The translations under genes and the position numbers were made by a program. Below are positions 17,104 to 22,938 of a DNA stretch of 22,938 nucleotides, piece after piece. The notes below the pieces were generated by a model. The model saw nothing but the letters and a program-made list of their open reading frames with translations, searched no databases and had not been told where the DNA came from. Origin of the DNA: Salinisphaera sp. UBA6602 (GTDB lineage: Bacteria; Pseudomonadota; Gammaproteobacteria; Nevskiales; Salinisphaeraceae); NCBI GenBank assembly GCA_002433465.1, contig DJIE01000115.1, positions 5,127-28,064 of the forward strand, given 5' to 3'. Position 1 is the first letter of the stretch; each line of letters opens with the position of its first letter.

Positions 17104-18474
17104 ATGAACCAGACGCACACTGCCTCGCAGCCGCTCGCCCCCGCGGGCAACGCCGAACCGCGCCATCCCGACATGGTCGCCTCGCTGCGTGCGAGCGCGC
17201 CCTATGTGCATGCCCATCGCGGGCGTACGTTCGTTATCCATGTGCCGGGCGAGGCCGCAGCATCCCCGGCCTTTGCCGATCTGGTATACGACATCGCGCT
17301 GCTCGCCAGCCTGGGCGTACGGCTGGTCATCGTGTTCGGCGCGCGCCCGCAGATCGATGCCGCGCTGGCCGATGCCGGTCTTTCGACCCGCTTCGTCGAC
17401 GGCGTACGCGTGACCGACAGCGCCGCACTTGCCTGCGTGAAACGCGCGGTCGGCAGCCTGCAAATGGATATGGAAGCGCTGTTGTCGACCAGTCTGGCGA
17501 GCACGCCCATGGGCGGCGCCCGCATCGTGACTGCCAGCGGCAATCTGGTCACGGCCCGTCCGGTAGGCATCGCCGGCGGTATCGATCATGGCCATACCGG
17601 CGAAGTCCGGCGTATCGACGTGGCCAGCATCAACGCGCATCTGGAGCGCGGCACCATCGTGTTGATGTCCTGTGTGGGCTATTCGCCGTCCGGCGAAATC
17701 TTCAACCTGTATGCCGAAGAGGTCGCCACCGCGACCGCCACGGCGCTGGCCGCCGACAAGTTCGTCGTGCTGCACCCGGGCGCGTCCCTGCACGAACGCT
17801 TTGCCGATACGCCGGCAGAGCTGGATATCCAGACCGCACGCCGGCTGCTGGCGACCGAATCCGCGCCGTTACAGGCCGCCGATCGGGCTCGCCTGCAGGC
17901 CGCGATCAACGCGTGTCAGGCCGGCGTGGCGCGCGCCCATCTGGTGAGCTTCGATACCGACGGCGCCCTGCTCAGCGAGCTGTATTCGCGCGACGGCGCC
18001 GGCACCATGATCGCCGCCGACACCTACGACATCACCCGCACCGCGACCGCCGATGATCTCGGCGGCGTGCTCGCGCTCATCGAGCCTCTGGCCGAGGCGG
18101 GTATTCTCGTGGCGCGTTCGCGCGAACAGATCGAGCTGGATATCGGCCATTACGTGGTGCTCGAACGCGACGGCCTGATCACCGCCTGCTGTTCGCTCAT
18201 GCCCTATGCCGAGGAAAGTGTGGGCGAGCTGGCCTGCGTGGCCGTACATCCGGACTATCGCGGCCAGGACCGGGCCGAACGTCTATTGGTGGAGGTCGAA
18301 CGCCGGGCGCGCGCCGCCGGTTTGGCACGTATCTTCGTGCTCACCACCAAAACACCGCACTGGTTCGTCGAACACGGCTTTGCCCCGGCCGACCTGGGTG
18401 CACTGCCGTTGGCCAAGCGCGCGCTCTACAACTACCAGCGCAACTCGGCGGTGCTGATCAAGGAGCTGGCATGA
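17104..18474 (+). CDS. argA: N-acetylglutamate synthase
   Basis: Acetylates glutamate with acetyl-CoA, the first and usually arginine-inhibited step of arginine synthesis. The 456-residue protein has an N-terminal amino-acid-kinase-like domain (about 20-300) used for arginine sensing, beginning with RASAPYVHAHRGRTFVIHVPGE. The C-terminal GNAT domain (about 310-456) carries LACVAVHPDYRGQDRAERLL and FVLTTKTPHWFVEHGF, both typical of the classical bifunctional-fold ArgA of gammaproteobacteria (E. coli 443 residues). It follows argE by 24 bases and its stop overlaps the rsmE start by four (ATGA). Having ArgA next to ArgE supports the linear route rather than the ArgJ acetyl cycle. Confidence 0.97.
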   Translation: MNQTHTASQPLAPAGNAEPRHPDMVASLRASAPYVHAHRGRTFVIHVPGEAAASPAFADLVYDIALLASLGVRLVIVFGARPQIDAALADAGLSTRFVDGVRVTDSAALACVKRAVGSLQMDMEALLSTSLASTPMGGARIVTASGNLVTARPVGIAGGIDHGHTGEVRRIDVASINAHLERGTIVLMSCVGYSPSGEIFNLYAEEVATATATALAADKFVVLHPGASLHERFADTPAELDIQTARRLLATESAPLQAADRARLQAAINACQAGVARAHLVSFDTDGALLSELYSRDGAGTMIAADTYDITRTATADDLGGVLALIEPLAEAGILVARSREQIELDIGHYVVLERDGLITACCSLMPYAEESVGELACVAVHPDYRGQDRAERLLVEVERRARAAGLARIFVLTTKTPHWFVEHGFAPADLGALPLAKRALYNYQRNSAVLIKELA

Positions 18475-19220
18475 GTCGCCGGGCCCACGTTCCGCGGGTA
18501 TTCGTCGAGAGCCCTTTGGCGGTCGGCGAGGCGATCGAACTGGCCGACGCCAAGCGTCATCACCTGGCCACCGTTCTGCGCCTGGGCGCGGACGCCCCGG
18601 TCACGCTGTTCAACGGCGACGGTCATGAATACGGCGCGCGTATCGTCCAGGCCGAGCGCAAGCGCATGACGCTCGCCGTGGAAACCCAGCATTCGCCAGA
18701 GCGCGAATCGTCGCTGTCGATCACCCTCTATCAGGCCATCGCCCGCGGCGATCGCATGGACTTTGCCCTGGCCAAGGCCGTGGAGCTGGGCGTGACCGCC
18801 ATCCGCCCTGTGTTTACCGAACGCGGCAAGGTCAAGCTTGAAGGCGACCGGCTGGCCAAGAAACAGGCGCACTGGCAGGCGGTGGTCGAATCCGCAGCCG
18901 AACAGAGCGGCCGGCTCGTATGCCCGCCGCTTCATCCCGCCACCCACCTGGCACAGACACTCGATGAAGACGCGCATACCGACGGCCTGCGACTGATGCT
19001 CGCCCCTACCGCCACCACCGGCCTGACCGCGCTGGCGAAAAACACGCGCACGACGCTGCTCATCGGCCCCGAATCGGGCCTGTCCGAGGCCGAAATCTCC
19101 AGCGCCGAAGCCGCCGGCTGGCAGCCCATCACCCTCGGTCCGCGCGTGCTGCGTACCGAAACCGCGGGCATGGCGGCACTCGCCGCGCTGCAGTCGCTCT
19201 GGGGCGATCTGGCCGGCTAG
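18471..19220 (+). CDS. rsmE: 16S rRNA (uracil1498-N3)-methyltransferase
   Basis: SPOUT-family enzyme that methylates U1498 of 16S rRNA with S-adenosylmethionine. The 249-residue protein starts with the PUA-like RNA-binding part (RVFVESPL...KRHHLATVLRLGADAPVTLFNGDG). It ends with the knotted SAM site LLIGPESGLSEAEI and LGPRVLRTETAGMAALAALQSLWGD, which are diagnostic. The argA stop overlaps its ATG, so they are translated together. In E. coli rsmE is directly followed by gshB; here three accessory genes separate the two. Confidence 0.97.
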   Translation: MSRRAHVPRVFVESPLAVGEAIELADAKRHHLATVLRLGADAPVTLFNGDGHEYGARIVQAERKRMTLAVETQHSPERESSLSITLYQAIARGDRMDFALAKAVELGVTAIRPVFTERGKVKLEGDRLAKKQAHWQAVVESAAEQSGRLVCPPLHPATHLAQTLDEDAHTDGLRLMLAPTATTGLTALAKNTRTTLLIGPESGLSEAEISSAEAAGWQPITLGPRVLRTETAGMAALAALQSLWGDLAG

Positions 19221-19224
19221 GCAC

Positions 19225-19242
19225 GCCGCCCGGCCCGGCGGC
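19225..19242. repeat. GC-rich hairpin after rsmE
   Basis: GCCGCC and GGCGGC arms flank a six-base centre, four bases after the rsmE stop. The stem is strong enough to be an end-of-transcript hairpin, but no T-run follows, so intrinsic termination is uncertain. Confidence 0.4.
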
Positions 19243-19421
19243 GGCCAGCACGCCGCGCCCATATTCCTGCCGCTTTCCAGACATTCATTCGCGGCCGCTA
19301 CGACTTGCGCCCGCGGTTGCCGAACCGACCTGCGTTGCATGCCGGCCGATCGGCCATCCGCGGTCTGCGCGCGAAAGCGGATCATGCAGCGACCGCCGCG
19401 CCACGCCCACGCGGCTGACGC

Positions 19422-19443
19422 AGGTAAAACGATCGTTTTACCT
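19422..19443. promoter_or_regulatory. Perfect 22-bp palindrome, likely TetR operator
   Basis: The half-site AGGTAAAACGA is followed without a gap by its exact reverse complement TCGTTTTACCT, forming a 22-base perfect palindrome that ends seven bases before the TetR start codon. Its base composition stands out from the GC-rich surroundings. Such gapless palindromes directly ahead of a tetR gene are typical autoregulatory operators. Bound protein here would cover the ribosome site or the transcription start. Confidence 0.8.
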
Positions 19444-19450
19444 TGGGCTC

Positions 19451-19978
19451 ATGGATATTGACCAACAGCTGCTGGCGGCTGCAGAACGCCTGTTCGATCG
19501 CAACGGTTTCAATGCCACGGGCATGGGCAAACTGGTTCGCGAAGCACGGCTTTCGAGCCGAACCGTCTACAAGCATGCGGGCAACAAGAATGCGTTGATG
19601 GCGCGGGTACTGTCCGAACGCCACCGCCGTTTCTTCGAGCACACCGATTTCAGCACGACGACCGCGCTGTTCGACTCGCTGGCCGAATGGTTTGCCGCAG
19701 AGGGCATACGCGGCTGCCTGTTTTTCCGGGCCGAAGCCGAAACCGGCGGCGACATACCCGAGATCGCCGCCGAGGTCGCCGCCTACCATCAGCAGTTGAT
19801 CGAACACATCGCCGAACTGGTCGTGCGCGAAACCGGCCAGGCGGATACACAACTGGCCGATCAGATTCTGGCGCTGTTCGAAGGCGCAACCACGGCTGCC
19901 ACCTACCGCGGCGCGGCGGTAATCGATGCCGCACGCAGCTGTGCCTGCCAGCTGGTGAACGCACGGACCCGGCCATGA
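19451..19978 (+). CDS. TetR/AcrR-family transcriptional regulator
   Basis: Probable ligand-responsive repressor of 175 residues. The N-terminal helix-turn-helix domain is clear: LLAAAERLFDRNGFNATGMG then REARLSSRTVYKHAGNKNAL (about 7-48), the TetR signature. The C-terminal ligand-binding region is short, including GCLFFRAEAETGGDIPEIAAEV; the ligand is unknown. The perfect palindrome just upstream is its likely operator. Its stop overlaps the start of an MFS transporter gene (ATGA), so it very probably controls its own expression and that of the transporter. No clear ribosome site is seen because the palindrome occupies that space. Confidence 0.92.
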   Translation: MDIDQQLLAAAERLFDRNGFNATGMGKLVREARLSSRTVYKHAGNKNALMARVLSERHRRFFEHTDFSTTTALFDSLAEWFAAEGIRGCLFFRAEAETGGDIPEIAAEVAAYHQQLIEHIAELVVRETGQADTQLADQILALFEGATTAATYRGAAVIDAARSCACQLVNARTRP

Positions 19979-21147
19979 CGCCCGCGCTTCGTATCGGCGC
20001 GACCGGCTTCGGGCTGATCGCGGTCTGCTACGGCTTTGCCCGCTTCGCCTTCGGCCTGTTCCTGCCCGAGATCCGTAGCGACCTTGGGCTGTCCACCAGC
20101 CTGGCCGGCGTCATATCCGGCGGCGCCTTTGCCGCCTACTGTGTCGCCATCATCGTTTCGGCCCGCTGCTCGGAGCGTTTCGGCGCGCGCGTCGTCGCGG
20201 TCGCCGCCGCGACCGTGGCCGCGGCCGGGCTGCTCGGCATCGCGCTTTGTACATCGCCGGTATGGCTGGCGGTATTCGTAATTCTTGCCGGCGCCAGCAC
20301 CGGCCTGGCCTCGCCGCCATTGGCCGACGCGGTGTCGTATGCGGTGGCCCCGGCGCGTCGCGATCTCACCAACACGATCATCAACGCCGGCACCAGCGCC
20401 GGCGTGGCGCTGTCGGGGCCGTTCGCGCTGGGACTCGGTGAGCAGTGGCGCCTCGTTTTCATGATTTTCGCCGCCACGGCCGCCGCGCTGGGGGTCGCCT
20501 CGTACCTGGCCTTGCCGGCCGACGGCTCGAAAAACGGTCGTATCGACGGGCTGGGTATGCCGCCGTTGCACGCCAACCTGCTACGGCTGGTCGCGGCGTC
20601 GTTTCTCATGGGCGCCTCCAGCACCGCGCTCTGGTCGTTTGGCGGCGAGATCGCACAGGCACGGCTCGACTGGTCGACTCGGCTGACCGGCATGCTGTGG
20701 ATCGCGATCGGCGCGGCCGGCATTCTGGGCGCGGCCGCCGGTTGGATGGTCGCGCGCCTGGGCATCAATACCGTACATCGATTGTTCCTGGTGGCGCTCG
20801 TGGCCGGTATAGCCATGACCGGACTGGCGTTCACCACGCCCACCTTCACGCTCTTCGGCGGCGCGCTGTTCGGCGCAGCCTACGTCATGCTTGCCGGCGT
20901 CTATCTCATCTGGGGTACCACGACACTGCCCGACCGGCCCGGTACCGGCCTGATGGTCGGGTTTCTCACGATCGCCGTCGGCCAGACCGCGGGCGCGCCG
21001 GTGTTCGGGGTGCTTATGAGCCAGGCATCGTTACAGACGGCGGTATGCGTTTTCGCGGGCCTGGGGCTGACGCCCGCGCTGTTCCGGTTTCGTGCGATCG
21101 CCGACTGCCTGACAGGCTCGCCCAAGCCCCTTGGAGCGCGCCTTTGA
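19975..21147 (+). CDS. MFS-family transporter
   Basis: Inner-membrane transporter of 390 residues with about twelve hydrophobic segments. The first helix has GLIAVCYGFARFAFGLFLPEIRSDLGLS, close to the YbfB/YjiJ or CynX-like part of the major facilitator superfamily, and the loop between helices 2 and 3 has the family's RCSERFGARVV motif A remnant. The substrate is not recognisable; efflux of a toxic compound sensed by the TetR protein is the simplest guess. The ATG at 19975 overlaps the tetR stop by four bases. The frame is open upstream within tetR, but that part is basic and unlike a transporter. Confidence 0.88.
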   Translation: MTPALRIGATGFGLIAVCYGFARFAFGLFLPEIRSDLGLSTSLAGVISGGAFAAYCVAIIVSARCSERFGARVVAVAAATVAAAGLLGIALCTSPVWLAVFVILAGASTGLASPPLADAVSYAVAPARRDLTNTIINAGTSAGVALSGPFALGLGEQWRLVFMIFAATAAALGVASYLALPADGSKNGRIDGLGMPPLHANLLRLVAASFLMGASSTALWSFGGEIAQARLDWSTRLTGMLWIAIGAAGILGAAAGWMVARLGINTVHRLFLVALVAGIAMTGLAFTTPTFTLFGGALFGAAYVMLAGVYLIWGTTTLPDRPGTGLMVGFLTIAVGQTAGAPVFGVLMSQASLQTAVCVFAGLGLTPALFRFRAIADCLTGSPKPLGARL

Positions 21148-21199
21148 GTTCATTTAATCCGGCTATCGGACTGCCACGAAAATTTAATTTACCAAGTAC

Positions 21200-21228
21200 T
21201 TCAGAAGCGCTTGCAAGCGCCGTAATAT
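21200..21228 (+). promoter_or_regulatory. Candidate promoter with palindrome in its spacer
   Basis: TTCAGA (21200-21205) and TAATAT (21223-21228) are 17 bases apart and could form a sigma70 promoter for the downstream NERD-like gene. The 14-base perfect palindrome GCGCTTGCAAGCGC (21207-21220) fills the spacer, where a repressor would block RNA polymerase. The surroundings (21150-21230) are richer in A and T than the rest of the window, as promoters are. Confidence 0.5.
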
Positions 21229-21288
21229 ACCGTCTCAAAGCCCACTCGGCGCCCGCCGCGTGTCGTTCATCAGCCTTAAGTAGTCGCC

Positions 21289-21837
21289 GTGAAAGCGCTG
21301 ATTTCTCTCGGATTTTTGATTCGTCGCGATTATGCGTCGATGGTTGTGCGTTTGTCGCGTCTGCGCGCCACGCTCGCGTGGTGGTGGATGCTGCGTTCAC
21401 GCCGCTATATCGTGCTGCGTAATCTGGCGGTCCAGACCCCGAGCGCGCTGATACATCTGGGGCTGGTGGTGGTGAGCACCCGCGGCTTGTTCATCATCGA
21501 ACCGCTCGATGCGAGCATCGCCCACGACCTGGGTTCCACCGACTGGCCCGAGCGACCCATGCCGAACGCCGCCAACGACGATAATCCCGTCGATCGTTGC
21601 GAGCAGCAGGCCCGCGAAGTGGCCGAATTGCTCGAGGAAAACCGCAGCTTCGTCAGCCCGGTACTCGTTACCGTCGGCAGTCTGCCGATCGAGCGGCCGC
21701 CCAATCTCGTGTATGGCCCGGCGCTCGCCGAGTACATCCGCAGTTACCGGGTGGAAGTGTTTTCCACACGCCGCCTGCAGCAGATCGTCGCGCAGCTGTC
21801 CGGACAGACACCGGCCAAACTCCAGGCCGCCGCCTGA
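21289..21837 (+). CDS. NERD-domain-like protein, probably not an active nuclease
   Basis: Protein of 182 residues, start probably the GTG at 21289 (an ATG lies at 21340). The core VLRNLAVQTPSALIHLGLVVVSTRGLFIIEPL (about 42-73) resembles the NERD fold, whose usual form is 'IDHVVVS..G(I)FVIETK'. The NPVDRC...VAELLEENRSFVSPVLVTVGSLP part (99-133) corresponds to the 'NP..Q...H...L...L......PV(V)VF' region. Of the expected PD-(D/E)XK residues only E71 remains: the Asp is G58 and the Lys is L73. The N-terminal 40 residues are basic and rich in Trp/Arg. Its role is unknown; it may bind nucleic acid or another protein without cutting. It stands alone between the MFS gene and gshB. Confidence 0.6.
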   Translation: MKALISLGFLIRRDYASMVVRLSRLRATLAWWWMLRSRRYIVLRNLAVQTPSALIHLGLVVVSTRGLFIIEPLDASIAHDLGSTDWPERPMPNAANDDNPVDRCEQQAREVAELLEENRSFVSPVLVTVGSLPIERPPNLVYGPALAEYIRSYRVEVFSTRRLQQIVAQLSGQTPAKLQAAA

Positions 21838-21844
21838 GCGCATA

Positions 21845-21862
21845 GCCGGGCAAAAGCCCGGC
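21845..21862 (+). terminator. Hairpin after NERD-like gene
   Basis: GCCGGGC and GCCCGGC arms form a seven-pair GC stem with an AAAA loop, eight bases after the stop codon. The place and strength suit a transcription terminator, but no T-run follows, so it may rather be an mRNA 3'-end stabiliser or a factor-assisted terminator. Confidence 0.5.
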
Positions 21863-21972
21863 GGCGGCCGCATTGGCCCCGTTTGACTAAGGCCTAACGA
21901 TCCGCCAACAGGAAACGCAGATTCCCTTGCGGCCAGTCTCGTCTTTCCAGACAAGACAGGATCCCAAGATTT

Positions 21973-22098
21973 CGCAGATCTACACAGATTCCGTGACAGG
22001 CCGTTTCGTACAACGTCGACGTGCACGATGTTGGAAGCGAGCATAGGGGCCGAACACGCCCCATTCTTCAATCCCTCAAATCTGCGTGATCTGCGGTT
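21973..22098. repeat. Inverted intergenic repeat with cgcagat/cagatt units
   Basis: The left unit CGCAGATCTACACAGATT (21973-21990) and the right unit AATCTGCGTGATCTGCG (22079-22095), read on the opposite strand, match at most positions with a one-base length difference. A third, partial copy CGCAGATT lies near 21916-21923. The units face each other across about 88 bases that also contain a small GGGGC/GCCCC hairpin. Similar 'cgcagat-acgcagatt' intergenic repeats occur in many bacterial genomes; I cannot test copy number here. Confidence 0.5.
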
Positions 22099-22269
22099 GC
22101 CTTCAAGAACGAAGCCGTACTGACCAATCGCAGTCATGCGTTCGCAGAAAACGCGGCGACTTCAGCTTGCCTGAACGAAAGCCAGGCACGGCACGCCTGC
22201 GCTACCATGCGCGCTTATTCGACAATCGCTGGGGCGCGGCAATCCGCGTCCCGTATCAGGAGCTGCGGC

Positions 22270-22938
22270 ATGGCCACCCGTCTCGGCGTCGTGATGGATC
22301 CCATCGCGGATATCACCCCTTACAAGGACACAACCCTCGCCCTGTTGCTCGAGGCAATGCGACGCGATTACGAGATCGTGTATTTCGAGATGTCCGACCT
22401 GTTCGTACGCGACGGCGTGGGCTACGGCACGGGACGCCGTCTGGAAGTGTTCGACGACAACGACGACTGGTATCGCTTCACCGGCGAGTCCGAGATTCTG
22501 CCCCTGGCCGATCTCGATACCATCCTCATGCGCAAGGATCCGCCGTTCGATACCGAATACATCTATGCCACCTATATTCTTGAGCTGGCCGAGAACGAAG
22601 GCACGCTGGTGGTCAATCGCTGCGATGCGCTGCGCGACGTCAACGAAAAGATGTCGATCAACCGGTTTGCCCACCTGACCGCGCCCACGCTTGTTGCCCG
22701 CCGCAGCGCCGACTTCAAGCGCTTCATCGCCGAGCATGGCGACGCGGTGATCAAACCGCTTGATGGCATGGGCGGCTCGCGCATCTTCCGGGTCAAGACC
22801 GGGGACGACAATATTTCCGTGGTGCTGGAAGTGCTTACCGAGCACGGCAGCCGCTATGCCATGGCCCAGGCCTATCTGCCGGCGATCAAGGACGGCGACA
22901 AGCGCATCCTCGTGGTCGACGGCAAGCCGATCGACTAT
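22270..22938 (+). CDS. gshB: Glutathione synthetase (partial, cut by right edge)
   Basis: Joins gamma-glutamylcysteine and glycine with ATP to make glutathione. The 223 visible residues are the N-terminal two thirds of the usual 316 or so. Family marks are LGVVMDPIADITPYKDTTLALLLEA at the start, the DTILMRKDPPFDTEYIYATYILE stretch, NEKMSINRFAHLTAPTLV, and the ATP-grasp loop KPLDGMGGSRIFRV. An AGGAG ribosome site lies seven bases before the ATG. The reading frame is uninterrupted to the window end. In E. coli gshB follows rsmE directly; here the tetR, transporter and NERD-like genes lie between. Confidence 0.97.
   Translation, partial: MATRLGVVMDPIADITPYKDTTLALLLEAMRRDYEIVYFEMSDLFVRDGVGYGTGRRLEVFDDNDDWYRFTGESEILPLADLDTILMRKDPPFDTEYIYATYILELAENEGTLVVNRCDALRDVNEKMSINRFAHLTAPTLVARRSADFKRFIAEHGDAVIKPLDGMGGSRIFRVKTGDDNISVVLEVLTEHGSRYAMAQAYLPAIKDGDKRILVVDGKPIDY

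Larger units (their letters stand above)
21838..22269. other. Noncoding gap before gshB
   Basis: This 432-base stretch has no convincing gene. It starts with a hairpin (21845-21862), contains inverted 'cgcagat..cagatt' repeats (21973-22098) and ends with the gshB ribosome site AGGAG at 22258-22262. A plus-strand frame at 22086-22583 overlaps gshB and looks arginine-rich, so it is a shadow. The gshB promoter should be in the last 150 bases but I could not pick it with confidence. Confidence 0.45.

Noticed and set aside
15979..17793. Minus-strand open frame of 604 codons opposite argE and argA
   Set aside because: It mirrors the codon pattern of two well-supported genes and has no recognisable domain.
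18432..19852. Minus-strand frames opposite rsmE and tetR
   Set aside because: They are antisense to confidently identified genes, and their Gly/Arg/His-rich translations carry no family features.
20445..21422. Plus-strand frame of 325 codons overlapping the MFS gene
   Set aside because: An alternative frame of the transporter gene; Arg-rich translation without membrane segments, whereas the MFS frame gives about twelve helices.
1..22938. tRNA genes, CRISPR array, transposase or integrase
   Set aside because: I looked for tRNA-like TTCGANNC arms, regularly spaced direct repeats and DDE or tyrosine recombinase motifs and found none that held up by eye.

Overview
The window is a GC-rich chromosomal segment, almost certainly from a gammaproteobacterium. 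The gene order ygfB-pepP-ubiH-ubiI-gcvT-gcvH-gcvP is the arrangement known from E. coli and relatives, and rsmE near gshB, thyA next to lgt, and argA with argE fit the same class. The high GC and the C-terminal sorting signals would suit a marine or halophilic lineage such as Salinisphaera, but that placement is inference only. No tRNA, rRNA, insertion sequence, prophage or CRISPR array was seen.

The left two thirds (about 185-15769) read on the minus strand; the right third (15904 to the edge) reads on the plus strand. The two halves diverge from a 134-base region at 15770-15903. In transcription order the minus strand holds three groups. (1) A three-gene overlapping cassette: a small secreted protein, a secreted zinc metalloprotease with a C-terminal sorting tail (Gly/Ser-rich, Cys, hydrophobic helix, Arg cluster), and a CPBP-type glutamic intramembrane protease that probably cleaves that tail. 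(2) ygfB-pepP-ubiH-ubiI, with 4-base ATGA overlaps from pepP onward, covering ubiquinone hydroxylation and a proline aminopeptidase. (3) The glycine cleavage operon, led by a sigma70-like promoter and a tandem glycine riboswitch: gcvT, gcvH, gcvPA, tpx, gcvPB, then a PfkB/adenosine-kinase-like gene, a GNAT acetyltransferase and, after a gap, lgt-thyA. The P-protein is split into two subunits with a thiol peroxidase gene between them.

The plus strand starts with argE and argA (first and deacetylation steps of linear arginine synthesis) and rsmE, which overlaps argA by 4 bases. Between rsmE and gshB lies an accessory block: a TetR regulator with a perfect 22-bp palindrome just before its start codon, an overlapping MFS transporter, and a gene for a NERD-like protein whose nuclease-type residues look lost. 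A noncoding stretch with inverted 'cgcagat..cagatt' repeats follows, then gshB, which is cut by the right edge.

Metabolically the core genes meet at one-carbon and redox chemistry. Glycine cleavage makes methylene-tetrahydrofolate, which ThyA uses; tpx and gshB serve thiol redox balance. The least ordinary parts are the metalloprotease/CPBP sorting cassette, the tpx insertion in the split gcvP, and the palindrome-controlled accessory block.
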